This document shows positions 8,985-16,704 of a stretch of DNA of 64,000 nucleotides, one piece after another. Positions within the stretch are counted from its first letter, which is position 1. The number at the start of each line of letters is the position of its first letter. Source of the DNA: Cellulomonas xiejunii (lineage in GTDB: Bacteria; Actinomycetota; Actinomycetes; Actinomycetales; Cellulomonadaceae); the NCBI RefSeq assembly GCF_024508315.1, contig NZ_CP101987.1, forward strand, positions 434,001 through 498,000. The letters run 5' to 3'. The position numbers and the translations under genes are program-made. Below the pieces are notes generated by a model. The model did no database searches. It saw only the letters and a program-made list of their open reading frames with translations, and was not told the DNA's origin.

Positions 8985-9326
8985 ATGACGCAGTACGCGA
9001 TCTACTTCCACCAGCAGTGGGTGGGGGACCACCCGGCCGAGTGGTTCCGGTCCCGCGTGGAGCCCAGCACGGCGGTCGTCCGTGACATGGAGGCGGCCGG
9101 GGTCCTCGTGTTCGCCGGCGGGCTCGACGAGGACCTCGCCGACGCGTTCAGTGCCGACGCGACGAGCGGGACCCTGTCGATCACCGACGGCCCCTACACC
9201 GAGACGGTCGAGCAGCTGGGCGGGATCACGATCATCGACGTGCCCGACCTGGAGACGGCCAAGATGTGGGCGGGCCGGGTCGCCGAGGGGTGCGGCTGGC
9301 CCCAGGAGGTCCGCGTCATCCGGTAG
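8985..9326 (+). CDS. YciI-like (YCII domain) protein
   Basis: A 113-aa protein of the YCII/DGPF type, small dimeric alpha/beta-barrel-like proteins often found near ECF sigma factors, with a proposed but unproven catalytic His/Asp. Visible family features are MTQYAIYFHQQW and the segment SITDGPYTETVEQLGGITII (the DGPF-type motif is DGPY here), then DLETAKMWAGRVAEG. A strong GCAGGAGG ribosome site precedes the ATG. It stands alone between GNAT and phosphatase genes. Confidence 0.85.
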   Translation: MTQYAIYFHQQWVGDHPAEWFRSRVEPSTAVVRDMEAAGVLVFAGGLDEDLADAFSADATSGTLSITDGPYTETVEQLGGITIIDVPDLETAKMWAGRVAEGCGWPQEVRVIR

Positions 9327-9519
9327 GTCCGCGACGCTCCGGGCGCCGGTCTGCCCGCGTGCCCGGGTGCCCGGGTGCCCGGATCCTTGCCCGGCCGGGC
9401 TCGCGGGGGAGGCGTCTGCGTCTTGACCTGTGGGGACAGGGGTGACAGGCCGTCCGACGACGCGCTGTGCGGCGGGCAACCGCGGTCGAGACCCGACGGC
9501 CCGGCGGTGACAATGCCGC

Positions 9520-10182
9520 ATGCGTCTCTTGCTGCTGCGGCACGGCCAGACCCCGTCGAACGTGCGAGGACTCGTCGACACCGGCGTCCCGGGCGCGCGG
9601 CTCACCGCGCTGGGCGAGCGTCAGGCCGCGGCGGTGCCGGCGGCGCTGGAGGGCCGCCGGATCGACGCGATCGCGGTCTCGACCCTGGTGCGCACGGCGC
9701 TCACCGCGGCTCCGCTCGCGGACCGGCTGAACCTCGCGCCGACGACCTACGACGGGCTGCGGGAGGTGGACGCCGGTGACCTGGAGATGTCCAGCGGCCA
9801 CGAGGCGCACCAGGCCTACCTCTCGACGGTGTTCGCCTGGGCACGCGGCGACACGCACCGGCGCATGCCGGGCGGGCCCGATGGCGCGACCTTCCTGGCG
9901 CGGTTCGACGACGCCGTCGCGCAGGTCGTCTCCGCAGGCGGGAGCACGGTGGTCGTGGTCTCGCACGGAGCGGCCATCCGCTGCTGGGCGGCCGCCCGCG
10001 TCGCGGGTCTCGACGTCGACGACGTCGAGCAGAGGCCGCTGGCCAACACCGGTGCGATCGAGATCGACGGCGACCCGGCCAGCGGATGGCGGCTCGTCGC
10101 GTGGTCGACCGACCCTCTGGGCGGCCCGACGCTGCGCGACGACGCGGGCGAGGATCCGACCGGCGAGCCGCTCGACGCGTGA
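9520..10182 (+). CDS. Histidine phosphatase family protein
   Basis: A 220-aa member of the phosphoglycerate mutase-like superfamily. The catalytic N-terminal motif is LLLRHGQTPSN (His at residue 8), and the second histidine is in VVVVSHGAAIRCWAA. Enzymes of this group are broad phosphatases or act on specific metabolites such as alpha-ribazole phosphate; nothing nearby indicates a substrate. The ATG start is set by the motif position. Confidence 0.85.
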   Translation: MRLLLLRHGQTPSNVRGLVDTGVPGARLTALGERQAAAVPAALEGRRIDAIAVSTLVRTALTAAPLADRLNLAPTTYDGLREVDAGDLEMSSGHEAHQAYLSTVFAWARGDTHRRMPGGPDGATFLARFDDAVAQVVSAGGSTVVVVSHGAAIRCWAAARVAGLDVDDVEQRPLANTGAIEIDGDPASGWRLVAWSTDPLGGPTLRDDAGEDPTGEPLDA

Positions 10183-10256
10183 CGGCGCACGCCGTTGCCT
10201 GCCGGCCGCTGCTCGCTGTCGCCCACTGGGTGGCTAAGCTCCCCCTGGGCCCGGGG

Positions 10257-10322
10257 AGGTGCACTCCTGGGAGGAACGGCTGCATGGCCAGCTGGATGAT
10301 GTTGCGCACGGCGTTGGTTCGA
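10257..10322 (+). repeat. 66-bp direct repeat, copy 1
   Basis: The stretch from AGGTGCACTCCTGGGAGGA to GGCGTTGGTTCGA is nearly identical to 12162-12228 (the 39-base core from CGGCTGCATGGCC onward differs at only a few positions). It contains the small palindrome TCCTGGGAGGA. Read on the minus strand it could encode AVRNIIQ-AMQP-LPG, and most differences between the copies fall inside the possible codons without preserving them, so coding is not proven. It lies in the non-coding gap between the phosphatase and ankyrin genes. Confidence 0.65.
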
Positions 10323-10540
10323 GGTGGCCTACCTCGGTCCAGGCCGGCTGCGCGGCCACACGTCCGCCGTCGAAGGCGGGAGGGCGTACGCCGTCGAGTA
10401 GAGATCAGGCTCGACGAGCGGTGGACCACCCGTAGGGTCCGCGTCACGTCCGACACCGTGGACGGCGCGGGCAGCACGGTCCTGCGCTCCGACGCTCGCG
10501 GCGGCGGTGTGCTGAGGCCGCGGCGGGCGTGCCGCTCCCT
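10323..10540. other. Non-coding gap, no gene supported
   Basis: Between the repeat and the ankyrin stop codon. A short inverted repeat (GAGGT-5-ACCTC, 10321-10335) is visible. All open frames here are Arg/Pro-rich and have no ribosome site, so no gene is called. Confidence 0.4.
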
Positions 10541-11566
10541 TCAGGACGCGCTCGGAGTGATCGGGCGAAGGACCTCTTTCACCTCGTCGTGCCCGCGCCC
10601 GGAGCCGACTTGCTCGCTCTGGTGCTGGCACCAGCCGAGCGGAGTGCTGCCAAACCGTGTGTCACGGCGTGCGGGGTCAGCACCGTGGACGAGCAGGCGC
10701 TCGACGCTGTCAGCTCGCCCCCAGAAGGCCGCCGCGTGCAGGGCTGTGGATCCGTCACGGTCGATGCCGTCGACGGGTGTGGATGCCGCTATCAGCTGGT
10801 CGATCACGTCCAGCCGGCCGTGTGCAGCGGCGCTCCGCAGCGCCGCGACCCGGTCCTCTTCGGAGGTCTCAGGCGTCAGCATGCCGCTGAGGTCGCCAGC
10901 GGCCGCGGCGTGCACCAGGTCGCTCGCGCCGGCGGCGGCGAGGAGGTTGACGACGTCCGTCATGCCGAAGACGACAGCATGTCGAAGGGCGGTGCCCACC
11001 GGGACTCCACCGGCCGTGGGCAACGCGGTGGCGTCCAGGTCTGCGCCGGCTTCGATGAGGACACGGGCCACCTCTGCGTCGCCGTAGCTGGCCGCGGTCA
11101 TCAGAGGCGTCTCCGCGTCGAGGGGGTCGCCTTCCACCGGTGCACCGGCGTCGACCAGGGCGCGGGCAAGCGCACCTGTCCCAGGCACTGCACGCCAGAC
11201 GTTCCGGGAGGTGTCGAAGCGCATCATCGCCACGTAGGCAAGGGGGCTCGCTCCGTGCGGGTGGTCACGCCAGCCAGTCATCCGTTGCACCGCGAGCTCC
11301 GGGTGGGCGGCGAGCAGGTCGGCGAGCCGAGTCGCGTCGGCGCTGTCCAGGATCGCTCGTCGCTCGACCTCGAGCTTCAGCTGGGCCCAGCTCGCGAACC
11401 TGTGCTCACGGGCCAGTGCCAGCTGTGCGGAGCTCAGGCTGAGCGCGGCCGAGACAGCATGCACTCGGGCCAGGGCGGACGCTTCACCGCGTCTGGCCGC
11501 CCGCAGGAGGTCCTTGGCCTGGAGCCGGAGCTGCGCGAGGTCGGCGTGCGCAGGGAGAAGAGGCAT
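10541..11566 (-). CDS. Ankyrin repeat protein
   Basis: A 341-aa protein with an N-terminal helical segment (AQLRLQAKDLLRAARRGEAS, then AREHRFASWAQLK, which resembles the leader domain of many actinobacterial ankyrin proteins) and at least four ankyrin units. The units include DAETPLMTAASYGDAEVARV, TALRHAVVFGMTDVVNLLA and DGSTALHAAAFWGRADSVER. Ankyrin repeats bind proteins; partners are unknown. The ATG at 11566 has GGAGACGTC just upstream; a start 39 bases earlier is less likely. It is transcribed away from the gyrB-like remnant. Confidence 0.85.
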   Translation of the reverse strand: MPLLPAHADLAQLRLQAKDLLRAARRGEASALARVHAVSAALSLSSAQLALAREHRFASWAQLKLEVERRAILDSADATRLADLLAAHPELAVQRMTGWRDHPHGASPLAYVAMMRFDTSRNVWRAVPGTGALARALVDAGAPVEGDPLDAETPLMTAASYGDAEVARVLIEAGADLDATALPTAGGVPVGTALRHAVVFGMTDVVNLLAAAGASDLVHAAAAGDLSGMLTPETSEEDRVAALRSAAAHGRLDVIDQLIAASTPVDGIDRDGSTALHAAAFWGRADSVERLLVHGADPARRDTRFGSTPLGWCQHQSEQVGSGRGHDEVKEVLRPITPSAS

Positions 11567-11832
11567 GACGTCTCCTTGGAGCCGGCGGCCCGCACTGCCA
11601 GACAAGAGGAGATCGTCGACCGGGGTGGCTTGTCGCGCTGTGGAGGTGGACTCAGTCCTGCCCGCGGGCCCGGCGGCGCCCTCCGCGCCACCCCGACTCT
11701 AGCCCGCACGTGCATCCGACAGAAGACCAGCACGGGTAGTTCCGCCGGCCCGAGCACGACACCGGCGGGCAGGACGATCTAGGACCAGGAAGCGAGCGCC
11801 AGGAGCGCGTCGGCCTCGATAGCTTCAGATGG

Positions 11833-11995
11833 GTGAGCGACAGAGCGTCATGGGTGACGACCACACACGCGTGGTCGAGCGATCTCGACCTCGCGCACCT
11901 TGCCGAGATCCGATCGCGCCCGACGCTCTACGGGTCGGGTGGTCGACGCCACTTCATCCTCGAGGTGCTCGCGTACGCGAACGAAGAGGCGGAGT
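11833..11995 (+). pseudogene. Remnant of a GyrB-like (GHKL ATPase) gene, N-terminal part only
   Basis: From GTG 11833 the reading frame gives LDLAHLAEIRSRPTLYGSGG, RRHFILEVLAYANEEAES. This resembles the N-terminal 'VRKRPGMYIG...EVVDNAVDEA' region of GyrB-type ATPases and of a family of shorter actinobacterial gyrase-B-like proteins. Similarity ends abruptly near 11995, where the opposite strand becomes coding-like for an unrelated protein. Only the first ~50 codons remain, so it cannot bind or hydrolyse ATP. Moderately sure of the family. Confidence 0.5.
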
Positions 11996-12062
11996 CGGCC
12001 TCCTGCGGGTCGTCCGCTGGCAGCTCGACGTGGCAGATCTTGCCGTGGCCCAGGGTGGCCAT
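11996..12062 (-). pseudogene. Remnant of a VOC/glyoxalase-fold gene, first ~22 codons only
   Basis: On the minus strand an ATG at 12062, preceded by a GGAGG site, begins MATLGHGKICHVELPADDPQ, the usual opening of VOC-family proteins ('ICHVELPADDPERAAAFYAEVFGW'). After DDPQEA the family sequence ends exactly where the GyrB-like remnant of the other strand begins. The two N-terminal fragments meet tail to tail, so both genes lost their 3' parts in one event. Confidence 0.5.
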
Positions 12063-12161
12063 GAGCACCTCCACTCGATGGTCACGCACGCCTGGGCACA
12101 CGGTCCAGAGGGAGGTCGCCGACGTCGCGGCGCGACCACGGTTCTTACGGAACCGCTTCGC

Positions 12162-12228
12162 AGGTGTTCTTCCTGGGAGGATCGGCTGCATGGCCGACTG
12201 GATGATGTTGCGCACGGCGTCGGTTCGA
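12162..12228 (+). repeat. 66-bp direct repeat, copy 2 (67 bp)
   Basis: Runs from AGGTGTTCTTCCTGGGAGGA to GGCGTCGGTTCGA; see copy 1 at 10257. The two copies bracket the ankyrin gene and the GyrB/VOC remnants, in the same orientation, 1.9 kb apart. Copy 2 ends 30 bases before the DUF72 start codon. Confidence 0.65.
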
Positions 12229-12257
12229 GCGCGCGACACCTGGGACGGATAGGCAAG

Positions 12258-12965
12258 GTGGGCGTTCGCGTAGGCCTGTGCGGTTGGACCGTCTCCCAGG
12301 CGTCGTACGTGCGTCGCTTCCCCGTCGTCGAGGTGCAGCACACGTTCTACGAACCGCCGTCCGACGCCGTGCTGATGCGCTGGCGAGCCCAGGTGCCGGC
12401 CGGTTTCGAGTTCACGATCAAGGCGTGGCAGATCGTCACCCACGAGTCCAACAGCCCCACCTACCGGCGGATGAAGCAGCCCTTGCCGGACAGCGCACGT
12501 GGCCAGGTGGGAGCGTTCCGGACCACGCCTGCGGTCCTCGCGGGGTGGCAGCGGACCCTCGAGTGCGCCCGGATCCTGCAGGCCACCGCCGTCCTGCTGC
12601 AGTGTCCGAAGAGCTTTCGCCCGACGGCCGACAACGCCGGACGGCTTCGCAGCTTCATGACGCAGGTCGAGCGGCCGGCGGCGCGGCTGCTGTGGGAACC
12701 CCGCGGTGAGTGGCCCACGCAGCTGCTCACCGAGCTTTGCGCCGAGCTGGATCTCGCGCACGTCGTCGACCCGATGCAGACCGAGACCGTGACGCCCGAG
12801 CAGACCTACTACCGCCTGCACGGCACGTCCGGCTCGCGGCACGTCCACTCCGACGACGAGCTGCGCCGGCTCCGGGACATGGTCGACGGCCGCCCGTCGC
12901 CCTACGTCATGTTCAACAACCTCCCCCGCGTCGGTGATGCGGAGCGGTTCCTCGCCCTGCTCTGA
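12258..12965 (+). CDS. DUF72 family protein (YecE-like)
   Basis: A 235-aa protein of the DUF72 family, a TIM-barrel fold of unknown activity. Diagnostic segments are VGLCGWTVSQASYVRRFPVV, EVQHTFYEPPSDAVLMRW, FEFTIKAWQIVTH and, near the end, TYYRLHGTSG and YVMFNNLPR. It is slightly shorter than many homologues. The GTG at 12258 follows AAGG and gives a family-like N-terminus. It is the first intact gene right of the repeat-bounded remnant segment. Confidence 0.8.
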   Translation: MGVRVGLCGWTVSQASYVRRFPVVEVQHTFYEPPSDAVLMRWRAQVPAGFEFTIKAWQIVTHESNSPTYRRMKQPLPDSARGQVGAFRTTPAVLAGWQRTLECARILQATAVLLQCPKSFRPTADNAGRLRSFMTQVERPAARLLWEPRGEWPTQLLTELCAELDLAHVVDPMQTETVTPEQTYYRLHGTSGSRHVHSDDELRRLRDMVDGRPSPYVMFNNLPRVGDAERFLALL

Positions 12966-13168
12966 TCATGCGAGGTGCGTGAGGGCATCGCGCCACTCGT
13001 CCCGGCTGGCGAAGCCGGCAGGGGGGTCGTCCACCGGTTCACCCCCGGTCCCGCGCGGCCGGGGCCGATGCCGTCCCCCGAGCCCGCGCAGCGACGGCGC
13101 CCGCCCGTGTTCCCCACGGCTCGAGAAGGTGGTCGATCCGGCTCAGCTCCACCGCGCGGTCGACGGCG

Positions 13169-13741
13169 TCATGGCGTGGTCTCACGCAGCTCGACCGACG
13201 GCAGTCCCCTCATCGGCAGAAGTGCCAACGGTGGAACCGGGTCCGTCGCCAGTCGCGCGTGGGTCTCCACGTCGAACCGCTCGTCCCCGTAGCGCAGCTT
13301 GGACCGCTCGAGACCTTCGGCGATGAACCCTGCACGAGTCGCCACCCGGCACGAGGCAGGGTTGTTGACACGGTGCCCCAGCTCCAGCCGGAAGACGCCG
13401 AGCTCCTCGAGGGCCCACCTGGAGACGGTCGCCAGAGCATGCGAGCCGAGCCCTTGCGCCCGATGGGTGGCAGCGACCCAGTAGTAGGTCCACGCCGTCT
13501 GATGCGCCCTGTCGATACTGCTCAACCCCACGTTGCCCACCGCGGAGCCGTCAACGGTGATCGCGACGTCGTACCGGACGGGGCCGAGGGCCTGCAGATG
13601 AGCCTCGATGAACCGGGTGCAGTCCTCCAGATCGCGGAGATCGGCCCCGCCCAGCTGCGTGACCAGATCCGGGCTTGCCGCCACCGCGGACTGCAACGAA
13701 GGGCCGTCTGCGAGCGACCAGGGTCTCAGTTCGACACGCAC
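13169..13741 (-). CDS. GNAT-family N-acetyltransferase
   Basis: A 190-aa RimJ/RimL-like acetyltransferase: VELRPWSLADGPSLQSAVAA at the start, AWTYYWVAATHRAQGLGSHA (acetyl-CoA pyrophosphate loop) and RLELGHRVNNPASCRVATRA, then the usual ERSKLRYGDERFDVETHARL ending. GTG 13741 was chosen because sequence further upstream is the antisense of the peptidase region and not family-like. It is convergent with DUF72; a GC-rich hairpin (CCCCGG ... CCGGGG, 13043-13064) lies between them. It is downstream of and co-oriented with the aminopeptidase gene, 57 bases apart. Confidence 0.8.
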   Translation of the reverse strand: MRVELRPWSLADGPSLQSAVAASPDLVTQLGGADLRDLEDCTRFIEAHLQALGPVRYDVAITVDGSAVGNVGLSSIDRAHQTAWTYYWVAATHRAQGLGSHALATVSRWALEELGVFRLELGHRVNNPASCRVATRAGFIAEGLERSKLRYGDERFDVETHARLATDPVPPLALLPMRGLPSVELRETTP

Positions 13742-13797
13742 CGCCGTGATCCTGCCACGGCCGAGCCGGGTGAGAGCGCCGCTGTTCCCGGCTGAGC

Positions 13798-14739
13798 TCA
13801 CCGCTCCGCGAACGCGTCGATCGCCCGACAGGTGAGCTCCATCTCCACGTCGCCCCCGTGGCCTTCCGACTCGACGACGTGCAGCTCGCTGCCCGGCCAC
13901 GCCTTGTGCAGCGCCCACGGTGTGACAGCCGGACCGCTGATGTCGCGACGCCCGTGGACGAGCACGCCCGGGATCCCCTCGAGCTCGTGAGCACGTGCGA
14001 GGACGCTCGCGTTCCCAGGGAGGAAGCAGTCGTGAGCCCAGTAGTGCGTGACGAGGGTGGCGAAGTTCTCCCGCTCGCGGGGGTCGTCGTGCAGGGGCCC
14101 GGGTGCCCAGCTCGGGTCGAGCGAGATGTGGGTCGACTCCCACGCGTCCCACGCGTCCGCGGCCGTGGACCGCACGGCGGGGTCCGCATCACGCAGCCGT
14201 CGCGCGTAGTGCTCGACGACGCGCTCACCCGCCGGCGTCGTCGTCGCGAACCGCTCCCACGCCTCGGGGAAGACCCTGCCCACGCCCTGCGTGATCCAGT
14301 CGATCTCCTCGCGGCTCCCGGTCGTCACCGCAGTGAGCACGAGCGCGGTGACGCGGTCCGGATGCGCCAGCGCGTAGGCCAGCGCGAGCGTCGACCCCCA
14401 CGACACCCCGTGGACGAGCCAGCGGTCGATGCCCAGGTGCGTGCGCAGTGCCTCGATGTCGGCGACGAGGGTGGGGGTGGTGTTGTCGTCGAGGCGGTCG
14501 AGGTCGTCGATCGCCCACGGGGTGCTGCGCCCGCAGCCGCGCTGGTCGAGCCCCACGACGAGGTAGCGCTCGGGGTCGAACCGACGCCGGTAGCCACCGC
14601 TGCCGAGGCCGCTGCCCGGGCCGCCGTGCAGGTACAGGGCCGGGCGACCCCGGGCATCTCCCGACGCCTCCCAGTACAGGCGGGCACCCCCGGGCCGTCG
14701 GATCAACCCGGAGTCGAACGGCGCGAGGGGAGGATGCAC
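13798..14739 (-). CDS. pip: Prolyl aminopeptidase (proline iminopeptidase), peptidase family S33
   Basis: A 313-aa alpha/beta hydrolase that removes N-terminal proline from peptides. It has the oxyanion motif HGGPG (38-42), the segment GLDQRGCGRSTP, and the nucleophile in GVSWGS (Ser113). The catalytic Asp is probably in VLVHGRRDISGP and the His in VVESEGHGGD. The length and the whole FDPERYLVVGLDQRG block fit the family well. The GTG at 14739 gives the standard N-terminus; the longer frame is Arg-rich. Confidence 0.88.
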   Translation of the reverse strand: MHPPLAPFDSGLIRRPGGARLYWEASGDARGRPALYLHGGPGSGLGSGGYRRRFDPERYLVVGLDQRGCGRSTPWAIDDLDRLDDNTTPTLVADIEALRTHLGIDRWLVHGVSWGSTLALAYALAHPDRVTALVLTAVTTGSREEIDWITQGVGRVFPEAWERFATTTPAGERVVEHYARRLRDADPAVRSTAADAWDAWESTHISLDPSWAPGPLHDDPRERENFATLVTHYWAHDCFLPGNASVLARAHELEGIPGVLVHGRRDISGPAVTPWALHKAWPGSELHVVESEGHGGDVEMELTCRAIDAFAER

Positions 14740-14804
14740 CCGCCCACGGTAAGGGGACGGACAGGCTCTCGTTCTGGTCCTCGTCCCACGACGGCACGCT
14801 CGGG

Positions 14805-15311
14805 CTACTGGCGGAGCCAGACCGCGACAGCGTCCGTCGGCCCGTCCGCGACGAGCTTGGCTGCGGCCGCCTGCTGCCACGCGAGCTCCGCCTGGACCGG
14901 CGGGCTGGCGGCGTCGTCGGCCAGCGGGTGGAACGTCGTCTCGTCGGGGCCGTAGGGGACGAGCTCGAACGCCGCGTCCATCGCGCGAGATGCGGCTGCT
15001 CGACAGTCCTCGGCGGAGCCGGTCGCCGCGCCGAGCGCGTAGTACGTGGCGGCGAGGTCGTCGTCGTCGAGGTCCTCCCGGACGTCGAGCTCCGACCGCA
15101 GTGGTGCGAGGTCCGCGGACCCACCACCCGCGACCGCCCAGCCCGCCTCGAGAGTCGCCCGCAGCTCGTCAGCTCTGCCGGCCGCGCGGACGAGGCGCTC
15201 GGCACACGCCAGTGCGAACATCGCGCGCGCTGCGGGCGAGAGCGTCAACACCTGGGCCCATACCGCTTCGAAGGGTGCGAGGGGGCCGTCGGCCGAGTTC
15301 GCGTGGCTCAT
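14805..15311 (-). CDS. Hypothetical protein
   Basis: A 168-aa, mostly helical, Ala-rich acidic protein without cysteines of obvious function, membrane segments or a signal peptide. The segment FALACAERLVRAAGRADELR recalls DUF416-like and immunity-type helical proteins, but the match is too weak to use. It is co-oriented with the flanking hydrolase and aminopeptidase genes (gaps of 43 and 65 bases), so the three may share a transcript. Confidence 0.55.
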   Translation of the reverse strand: MSHANSADGPLAPFEAVWAQVLTLSPAARAMFALACAERLVRAAGRADELRATLEAGWAVAGGGSADLAPLRSELDVREDLDDDDLAATYYALGAATGSAEDCRAAASRAMDAAFELVPYGPDETTFHPLADDAASPPVQAELAWQQAAAAKLVADGPTDAVAVWLRQ

Positions 15312-15354
15312 GGGCGCACATCGTGCCAGTCGGCGCCGTCCCGTGACCCGGGAA

Positions 15355-16191
15355 TCAGCCGGTCTCGGCGAGGAACTCGAGGATCGCCTCGGCGAGCCGC
15401 TCGGGCTGGTCCTCGGGGACGAGGGTCGAGGAGTCGGCGATCTCGACGAGGCGTCCGGCGGGGTAGAGGGCCGCGAGCCGGGGGCCGTGCGCGCGAGGCA
15501 TCAGCGGGTCGTCCTGCGCCCACACCACGAGCACGGGGCCCGTGAAGTCGGCGAGCCGCTCGGACCAGGCCAGGAGCGTCGCGCGATCCGGCGCCGAGGC
15601 CGCGAACGCCGCGAAGTCGCGTCGGATCGCCCGGGACCTCCTCGCCGGTGCGATCCAGTCGTCGAACACCTCGTCCGGGATGCCGCGCAGGCTCATGGCG
15701 CCGTAGCCGCGTGGGCTGTGCCGGAACCGCCGGGACCGCATCAGCTGCACGACCAGCCAGATCCCGCCGGGTACCCGGGCGGCTACCGCCAGGGGCTTGG
15801 CCGGTGCGGGCGGGAAGTTGTCGAAGGCCTCGCACGCCACCAGCACCATCCGCCCGACGCGTTGCGCGCGGCCCTCGGAGACCAGGAACTGGCCACCGCC
15901 CCAGTCGTTGAGTACGAGCGTCACGTCCGTGAGGTCCAGCCGCTCGAGGAGCTCGCCGAGCAGCCGCGCCACGCCGCGGTGGGTCAGGTCCGCACCCGGG
16001 CGCATCGGCTGCCGGTGCCCGCCGAGGGGGAGGGTCGGCAGGATGCACCGGTACCCGGTGAGCAGTGGCACGACCTTGCGCCACTGCGTCTCGTTCATGG
16101 GCACGCCGTGCGCGAAGACGAGCACGGGTCCGTCGCCGCCCGTGTCCACGTAGTCGATGCGGCCCGCGCTCAGCTCGATGTGATCGCGCAT
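15355..16191 (-). CDS. Alpha/beta-fold hydrolase with Asp nucleophile
   Basis: A 278-aa hydrolase related to haloalkane dehalogenase and epoxide hydrolase. It has HGVP (28-31, oxyanion region) and the nucleophile elbow NDWGGG with Asp96. The acid is probably in VVWAQDDPLMPR. The usual catalytic-His position near the C-terminus reads ADSSTLVPEDQPE, with no histidine. Similar 'DSYTLIPEDQPE' versions exist, so this may be a natural subgroup with altered chemistry. It ends 43 bases before the downstream hypothetical gene. Confidence 0.78.
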   Translation of the reverse strand: MRDHIELSAGRIDYVDTGGDGPVLVFAHGVPMNETQWRKVVPLLTGYRCILPTLPLGGHRQPMRPGADLTHRGVARLLGELLERLDLTDVTLVLNDWGGGQFLVSEGRAQRVGRMVLVACEAFDNFPPAPAKPLAVAARVPGGIWLVVQLMRSRRFRHSPRGYGAMSLRGIPDEVFDDWIAPARRSRAIRRDFAAFAASAPDRATLLAWSERLADFTGPVLVVWAQDDPLMPRAHGPRLAALYPAGRLVEIADSSTLVPEDQPERLAEAILEFLAETG

Positions 16192-16290
16192 GGTTCACGC
16201 TGTCACGCCCGGCGCAGAACGTCGACCGTTGCGACGACCCGAGCGACCGGGCGCGTTCAGGCTCGGCCGCCGGTAGCGCGGTGCCGTCCT

Positions 16291-16704
16291 CTAGACGGGC
16301 AGCACCACGACCACCTGGTCGTCCTCGAGGTGGACCGCGTAGGACGTCACGTCGTCCTGCCCGGTGCGGCACGCACCGCTGCCCAGGTCGAACACGTGCG
16401 CATGCAGCGGGCAGACGACGACGTCGGCGTCGATCTGCCCGTCGGCCAGCGGACCTCCCCGGTGCGGGCACACCGCGTCGAGCGCGCGCAGGGCCCCGCT
16501 GCGCAGCCGGAAGACCGCCACCTGCCGGTCGCCGACCGCGTAGGCGCGTCCCTCACCGAGCGGGATCTCGCACAGCGGTCCCACCACGTGCGGCCCGCCG
16601 CCTCCCGCGGTCGTGACGCGCGGGGCGGGTGGTCCGCTCACGGTGTCGAGCGGACCCGCACCCGGCTCGCCGCCGACGGCTCGTGCGTCCGTCCCGGCAC
16701 TCAT
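16291..16704 (-). CDS. nirD: Nitrite reductase small subunit with Rieske-type domain
   Basis: A 137-aa small subunit of assimilatory NADH-nitrite reductase. The Rieske ligands are visible: C79-x-H81 (CPHRGG) and C98-x2-H101 (CPLHAHVFD), so this copy probably holds a [2Fe-2S] cluster, whereas many NirD proteins have lost it. The first ~40 residues are a Gly/Pro-rich extension. The ATG overlaps the NirB stop by four bases. It is the last gene of the nas-nirB-nirD operon. Confidence 0.88.
   Translation of the reverse strand: MSAGTDARAVGGEPGAGPLDTVSGPPAPRVTTAGGGGPHVVGPLCEIPLGEGRAYAVGDRQVAVFRLRSGALRALDAVCPHRGGPLADGQIDADVVVCPLHAHVFDLGSGACRTGQDDVTSYAVHLEDDQVVVVLPV

Noticed and set aside
10329..10631. 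100-codon minus-strand frame downstream of the ankyrin gene
   Set aside because: Mostly Arg/Pro/Gly and overlaps the ankyrin 3' end; looks like a shadow frame.
12162..12228. tRNA or known riboswitch in the 66-bp repeat (GGTTCGA resembles a T-loop)
   Set aside because: No acceptor stem, anticodon arm or CCA-side pairing can be drawn, and no riboswitch consensus fits.
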